9,889 nucleotides of DNA from a bacterium (GTDB taxonomy: Bacteria; Desulfobacterota; GWC2-55-46; DRQE01). Location of the stretch: positions 1 to 9,889 of the forward strand of contig JALUQR010000153.1 of the NCBI GenBank assembly GCA_027017505.1. Direction: 5' to 3'. Position 1 is the first letter of the stretch. Each line of letters opens with the position of its first letter. Both the position numbers and the translations under genes were made by a program. Under the pieces are notes generated by a model. It ran no database searches, was not told where the DNA came from, and worked only from the letters and a program-made list of their open reading frames with translations. Shown in pieces: positions 7,024-9,889 of the stretch.

Positions 7024-8528
7024 AGGAGAGGATGCGTAGCATACACTCCCAGATAGTGGGGGCCATAACCCTCATAGCGGTTGCAGGCATAGGGTTTATG
7101 GGGCTTTTTGCCATCAAGATGATAGAAAACACCGCAATACTTCAGAAGGTGGAAGATGCAAGCTTTGTTGCAAGGCTCATACACCACCAGACAAGGCCCT
7201 CAGACCCCTCGTTTCCCGCAAGGGTGCTCGATATACTGAAGGAAACAGACATAGGAGAGATTCTCATAACCGATGGGTCTGGAAGGGTTGTCTTCAGGGA
7301 TGGCTCTGTGGACTCTCCCAGGGGTAGACTCATGCTCGTTGACAGGGGTGTGCGGGTCTACATGGAAGGTGGTGGTATTTTCATGGGTGTGGGTGAAAGG
7401 CTCTATGTGGAGGTAAGCTCCGGTGGGGGCACAAGAAAGGTGTTATTTACCATGCCACTTACAGCCATAAAACAGGAGGTCAGAAGAACCTGGTTGTTTG
7501 TGCTCTTCTACATAGTGCTCGATGCGGTGATAATAACAGCTGTGGGTGTGTACTTTCTGAGGCGTATAGTTATAAACCCGCTGAAAAGGCTTGAGGAGGT
7601 TGTTGCAAGGATTGCAGGCGGTAGACTGGACGAAAGGGTATCCGTTGACGGGGTAAAGGAGATTACAGCCCTTGCAGACGCATTCAACACCATGGCAGAT
7701 AGAATAGAGGAGGAGATAAGAAGGCTCAACAGGGTCAACCGTGAGCTTGCATCAACCCAGGAGGAACTCCTGAGGGCAAAGACCCTTGCGTCCATGGGAC
7801 GCCTTGCAGCAGGCATAGCCCATGAGGTGGGTAACCCGCTGGGAGCAGTCCAGGGCTACCTGGATATACTAAAAAAGGGTGGGCTTGACAGAGAAGAAGA
7901 AAAAGAGATACTCGAAAGAACCATACGCGAGATAGAGAGAATAGACAGACTGGTAAAGGACTTCTTAAGCCTTTCACGGCAACCCTCAAAGAAGGAAGAA
8001 CCAGTGGATGTAAACACTGTTGTGGAGGATGCAATATCCTTTCTCAAACACCACAGGGAGTTTGCAGATGTGAAGATTAACTGCCAGTTGAAGCCAGGGC
8101 TTGCCCGTGTTATCATCAATGAGTCAAAGCTAAGACAGGTCCTGGTGAACCTTCTTCTGAACGGGGCAGAGTCCATGGACTGCAAAGGCACCATAGATGT
8201 AATAACAGACGAGCGTACGGAACGCTACAGGATGCCACCTGGAAGCAGAAGAAAGGGAGACCCCGTGTTCTCAGCAGAAAGGGAGCTTACAAGAAGGATC
8301 GTGTGCATAAGTGTCAGGGACAGGGGATGTGGCATACCCAGAGAGGATATGGACAGAATATTCGAGCCCTTCTTTACCACCAAGGAGGGTGGAAAGGGCA
8401 CAGGTCTTGGGCTCTTCGTTGCAAGGGATATAATAAGGGCATATGGAGGAGACATAACCGTTGACACAGCGGTTGGAGAGGGCACCACATTTACCGTGCA
8501 TCTTCCAGCAGAGGAGACTGAAAGGTGA
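7020..8528 (+). CDS. Membrane sensor histidine kinase (HAMP, HisKA, HATPase), PilS/AtoS-like
   Basis: This 502-residue two-component sensor probably phosphorylates the regulator encoded next. Layout: membrane segment 1 (about 11-33), a periplasmic sensing region of about 120 residues (34-157), membrane segment 2 (about 158-180), HAMP (about 178-232), a short coil, HisKA with phospho-acceptor His268 in GIAHEVGNPLGAV, then the ATPase: N box LRQVLVNLLLNGAES (371-385), G1 DRGCGIP (434-440), F box IFEPFFTTK (447-455), G2 GKGTGLGL (458-465). All catalytic boxes are intact and no PAS domain is seen. An unusually long, charged linker (about 397-425) sits between the N box and G1. ATG 7020 overlaps the pilD stop as ATGA and is preferred. 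GTG 6993 would add nine residues with no recognised similarity. ATG 7032 has AGGAG only 3 bases before it. The family call is firm; the stimulus is unknown. Confidence 0.95.
   Translation: MKERMRSIHSQIVGAITLIAVAGIGFMGLFAIKMIENTAILQKVEDASFVARLIHHQTRPSDPSFPARVLDILKETDIGEILITDGSGRVVFRDGSVDSPRGRLMLVDRGVRVYMEGGGIFMGVGERLYVEVSSGGGTRKVLFTMPLTAIKQEVRRTWLFVLFYIVLDAVIITAVGVYFLRRIVINPLKRLEEVVARIAGGRLDERVSVDGVKEITALADAFNTMADRIEEEIRRLNRVNRELASTQEELLRAKTLASMGRLAAGIAHEVGNPLGAVQGYLDILKKGGLDREEEKEILERTIREIERIDRLVKDFLSLSRQPSKKEEPVDVNTVVEDAISFLKHHREFADVKINCQLKPGLARVIINESKLRQVLVNLLLNGAESMDCKGTIDVITDERTERYRMPPGSRRKGDPVFSAERELTRRIVCISVRDRGCGIPREDMDRIFEPFFTTKEGGKGTGLGLFVARDIIRAYGGDITVDTAVGEGTTFTVHLPAEETER
8511..8516 (+). 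promoter_or_regulatory. Ribosome binding site for the response regulator
   Basis: GAGGAG within the last kinase codons ends 8 bases before the GTG at 8525. It supports that start and, with the GTGA overlap, indicates translation coupled to the kinase. Confidence 0.65.
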
Positions 8529-9874
8529 GGATACTTGTGATAGATGACGAGGAAAGCATGCGTCACATGCTCTCCATTATGCTGAAAAAGGAGGGCTACC
8601 ATGTGGTCTGCGCAGAGTCTGCAGAGGTTGCCCTGGAGGTGCTCGAAAAGGAGGGGTTTGAGTTCATACTCTGTGACATAAAGATGCCAGGGATTGACGG
8701 GCTTGAGTTCCTTAAAAGGCTTAAGGAACGGGGCACAGACGCAACGGTTATAATGATGAGTGCCTACGGCACCATAGATACCGCAGTGGAGTGCATGAAA
8801 CTCGGTGCCTATGATTACATATCCAAGCCCTTCAAGACGGACGAGATAATACTCACACTCAGGAAGGCCCAGGAGCGCGAGAGACTTCGCAGGGAGAACG
8901 AAAGGCTCAAACGACAGGACATGGAAAGATACCCGCCCCTTTACGCAAAGGACAAAAAGATGCTCGAGATAGTTGCCCTCGTAGAGAGGATTGCAGACTA
9001 CGATACAACCGTTCTCATAACAGGTGAGACAGGCACTGGAAAGGAGCTTGTTGCACGAACCATACACTCAAAGAGCAGTAGAAGGTCTGCCCCTTTTGTG
9101 CCCGTAAACTGCGGGGCAATACCCGAGGGGCTTATGGAAAGTGAGCTCTTCGGACACACAAAGGGTGCATTTACAGACGCCGTAAGAACCAGAAACGGGC
9201 TCTTCCAGGAGGCAGACGGCGGGACCATATTCCTCGATGAGGTGGGAGAACTGCCAAAGGAACTGCAGGTAAAGCTTCTGAGGGTGCTCCAGGAAGGAGA
9301 GATAAGAAGGGTTGGTGATACAAAGACCATAAAGGTGGATGTCAGAGTCATAGCAGCAACATCGAGAGATCTGGAAGAGGAGATAAAAGAGGGCAGATTC
9401 CGCGAAGACCTCTACTACAGACTCAATGTTATACCCATAAAGGTGCCACCACTGAGAGAGAGAAAAGAAGATATAGAGCTTCTGGCAGGCTTCTTCCTTG
9501 AACGCTACAGCTGTAGATACGCAAAAAAGATTCGTGGCATAAGCCCGGAGGCAATGGAGCTACTTCTTGCATACCACTGGCCGGGCAATGTGAGAGAGCT
9601 TGAAAATGTAATGGAAAGGGCGGTCATACTGGAAGATAAAGAGGTTATAACCCCTGAAAGCCTTCCCATATTCAAAAACACGGGAAAACACACCACCCAG
9701 AAGGAGGAAGAGACATACCCCACACTCTCCATAAAAAAGGCAGAAGAAGAACTTGAGAAAAAACTCATAAAAAAGGCACTCCAGATAACAGGAGGCAACA
9801 GAACAAAGGCTGCAAAACTTCTTGAGATAAGCCACCGCGCACTCCTCTACAAGATAAAAAATTACGGATTGTGA
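8525..9874 (+). CDS. Sigma-54-dependent response regulator, NtrC family (PilR/AtoC/ZraR-like)
   Basis: This 449-residue activator has the full NtrC layout. Its receiver domain (1-120) has acidic residues Asp7 and Asp8, phospho-acceptor Asp51 (CDIKMPGIDG), Ser79 and Lys101. The AAA+ domain (about 135-370) has Walker A GETGTGKE (167-174), Walker B GGTIFLDEVGELP (232-244), and the RFREDLYYRLNVIPIKVPPL stretch (291-310). The Fis-type helix-turn-helix (about 405-449) contains TGGNRTKAAKLLEISHRALL. Phosphorylation by the kinase encoded just upstream should let it assemble, hydrolyse ATP and open promoters held by sigma-54 RNA polymerase. The sigma-54 contact loop reads GAFTDA (214-219), not the usual GAFTGA. 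The GTG start overlaps the kinase stop (GTGA) and has a good GAGGAG site. Its position after pilD makes pilus or secretion control a reasonable guess, but AtoC/ZraR-like regulators of other processes look the same by eye. Confidence 0.95.
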   Translation: MRILVIDDEESMRHMLSIMLKKEGYHVVCAESAEVALEVLEKEGFEFILCDIKMPGIDGLEFLKRLKERGTDATVIMMSAYGTIDTAVECMKLGAYDYISKPFKTDEIILTLRKAQERERLRRENERLKRQDMERYPPLYAKDKKMLEIVALVERIADYDTTVLITGETGTGKELVARTIHSKSSRRSAPFVPVNCGAIPEGLMESELFGHTKGAFTDAVRTRNGLFQEADGGTIFLDEVGELPKELQVKLLRVLQEGEIRRVGDTKTIKVDVRVIAATSRDLEEEIKEGRFREDLYYRLNVIPIKVPPLRERKEDIELLAGFFLERYSCRYAKKIRGISPEAMELLLAYHWPGNVRELENVMERAVILEDKEVITPESLPIFKNTGKHTTQKEEETYPTLSIKKAEEELEKKLIKKALQITGGNRTKAAKLLEISHRALLYKIKNYGL

Positions 9875-9884
9875 AAAATTTTCA
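9872..9884. repeat. Short AT-rich palindrome at the regulator stop codon
   Basis: TGAAAA (9872-9877), a central A, and TTTTCA (9879-9884) form a 13-base palindrome that includes the TGA stop of the last gene. It is too AT-rich and short for a strong terminator hairpin. It may be chance; the window ends five bases later. Confidence 0.3.
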
Positions 9885-9889
9885 TACCC

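Noticed and set aside
8225..9067. Minus-strand open frame (280 codons) across the kinase-regulator junction
   Set aside because: It is opposite two firmly identified genes, has no recognisable motif, and shows the Cys/Leu/His-rich composition typical of shadows here.

Overview
The window (9,889 bases, GC near 50% by eye) reads as ordinary chromosome from a Gram-negative, diderm bacterium. Every gene is on the + strand, in the order: end of a nucleotide-sugar enzyme, M23 cell-wall peptidase, secA, argJ, HEPN protein, prepilin peptidase, sensor histidine kinase, sigma-54 activator. Arginine is written mostly as AGG/AGA and isoleucine very often as ATA, and the coding strand is purine-rich. That style is common in thermophilic or anaerobic lineages such as Nitrospirota and Desulfobacterota. 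The sigma-54-dependent activator, prepilin peptidase and secA-argJ adjacency fit that area too, but I cannot name a genus.

Layout. Positions 2-733 hold the C-terminal part of a bifunctional mannose-1-phosphate guanylyltransferase / mannose-6-phosphate isomerase, cut by the window start. A 120-base gap follows, with a perfect TTGACA but no clear -10. Positions 854-1771 encode a membrane-anchored, coiled-coil M23 (LytM-type) peptidase with intact catalytic residues. A second gap (1772-1901) carries a pair of 15-base imperfect direct repeats and a possible promoter placed almost on top of the secA start codon. From 1902 to 9874 six genes run with essentially no spacing: secA, argJ (3-base gap), an orphan HEPN-domain gene (4-base gap), pilD (6-base gap), a histidine kinase (4-base overlap) and an NtrC-type regulator (4-base overlap). 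This looks like one long transcription unit.

How the genes may work together. SecA drives Sec export and PilD matures prepilins that use that route. The kinase and regulator are translationally coupled to pilD, so a PilS/PilR-like role in pilus or type II secretion control is a reasonable inference, not proven. ArgJ (arginine biosynthesis) has no obvious functional link. The HEPN protein is the least explained member: no MNT nucleotidyltransferase partner lies beside it.

I saw no mobile element, CRISPR array, tRNA, rRNA or convincing rho-independent terminator. I do not see a clear new system. The points most worth a second look are the orphan HEPN gene in a housekeeping operon, the pilD-kinase-regulator module with its GAFTDA variant, and the secA start that lacks a Shine-Dalgarno sequence.
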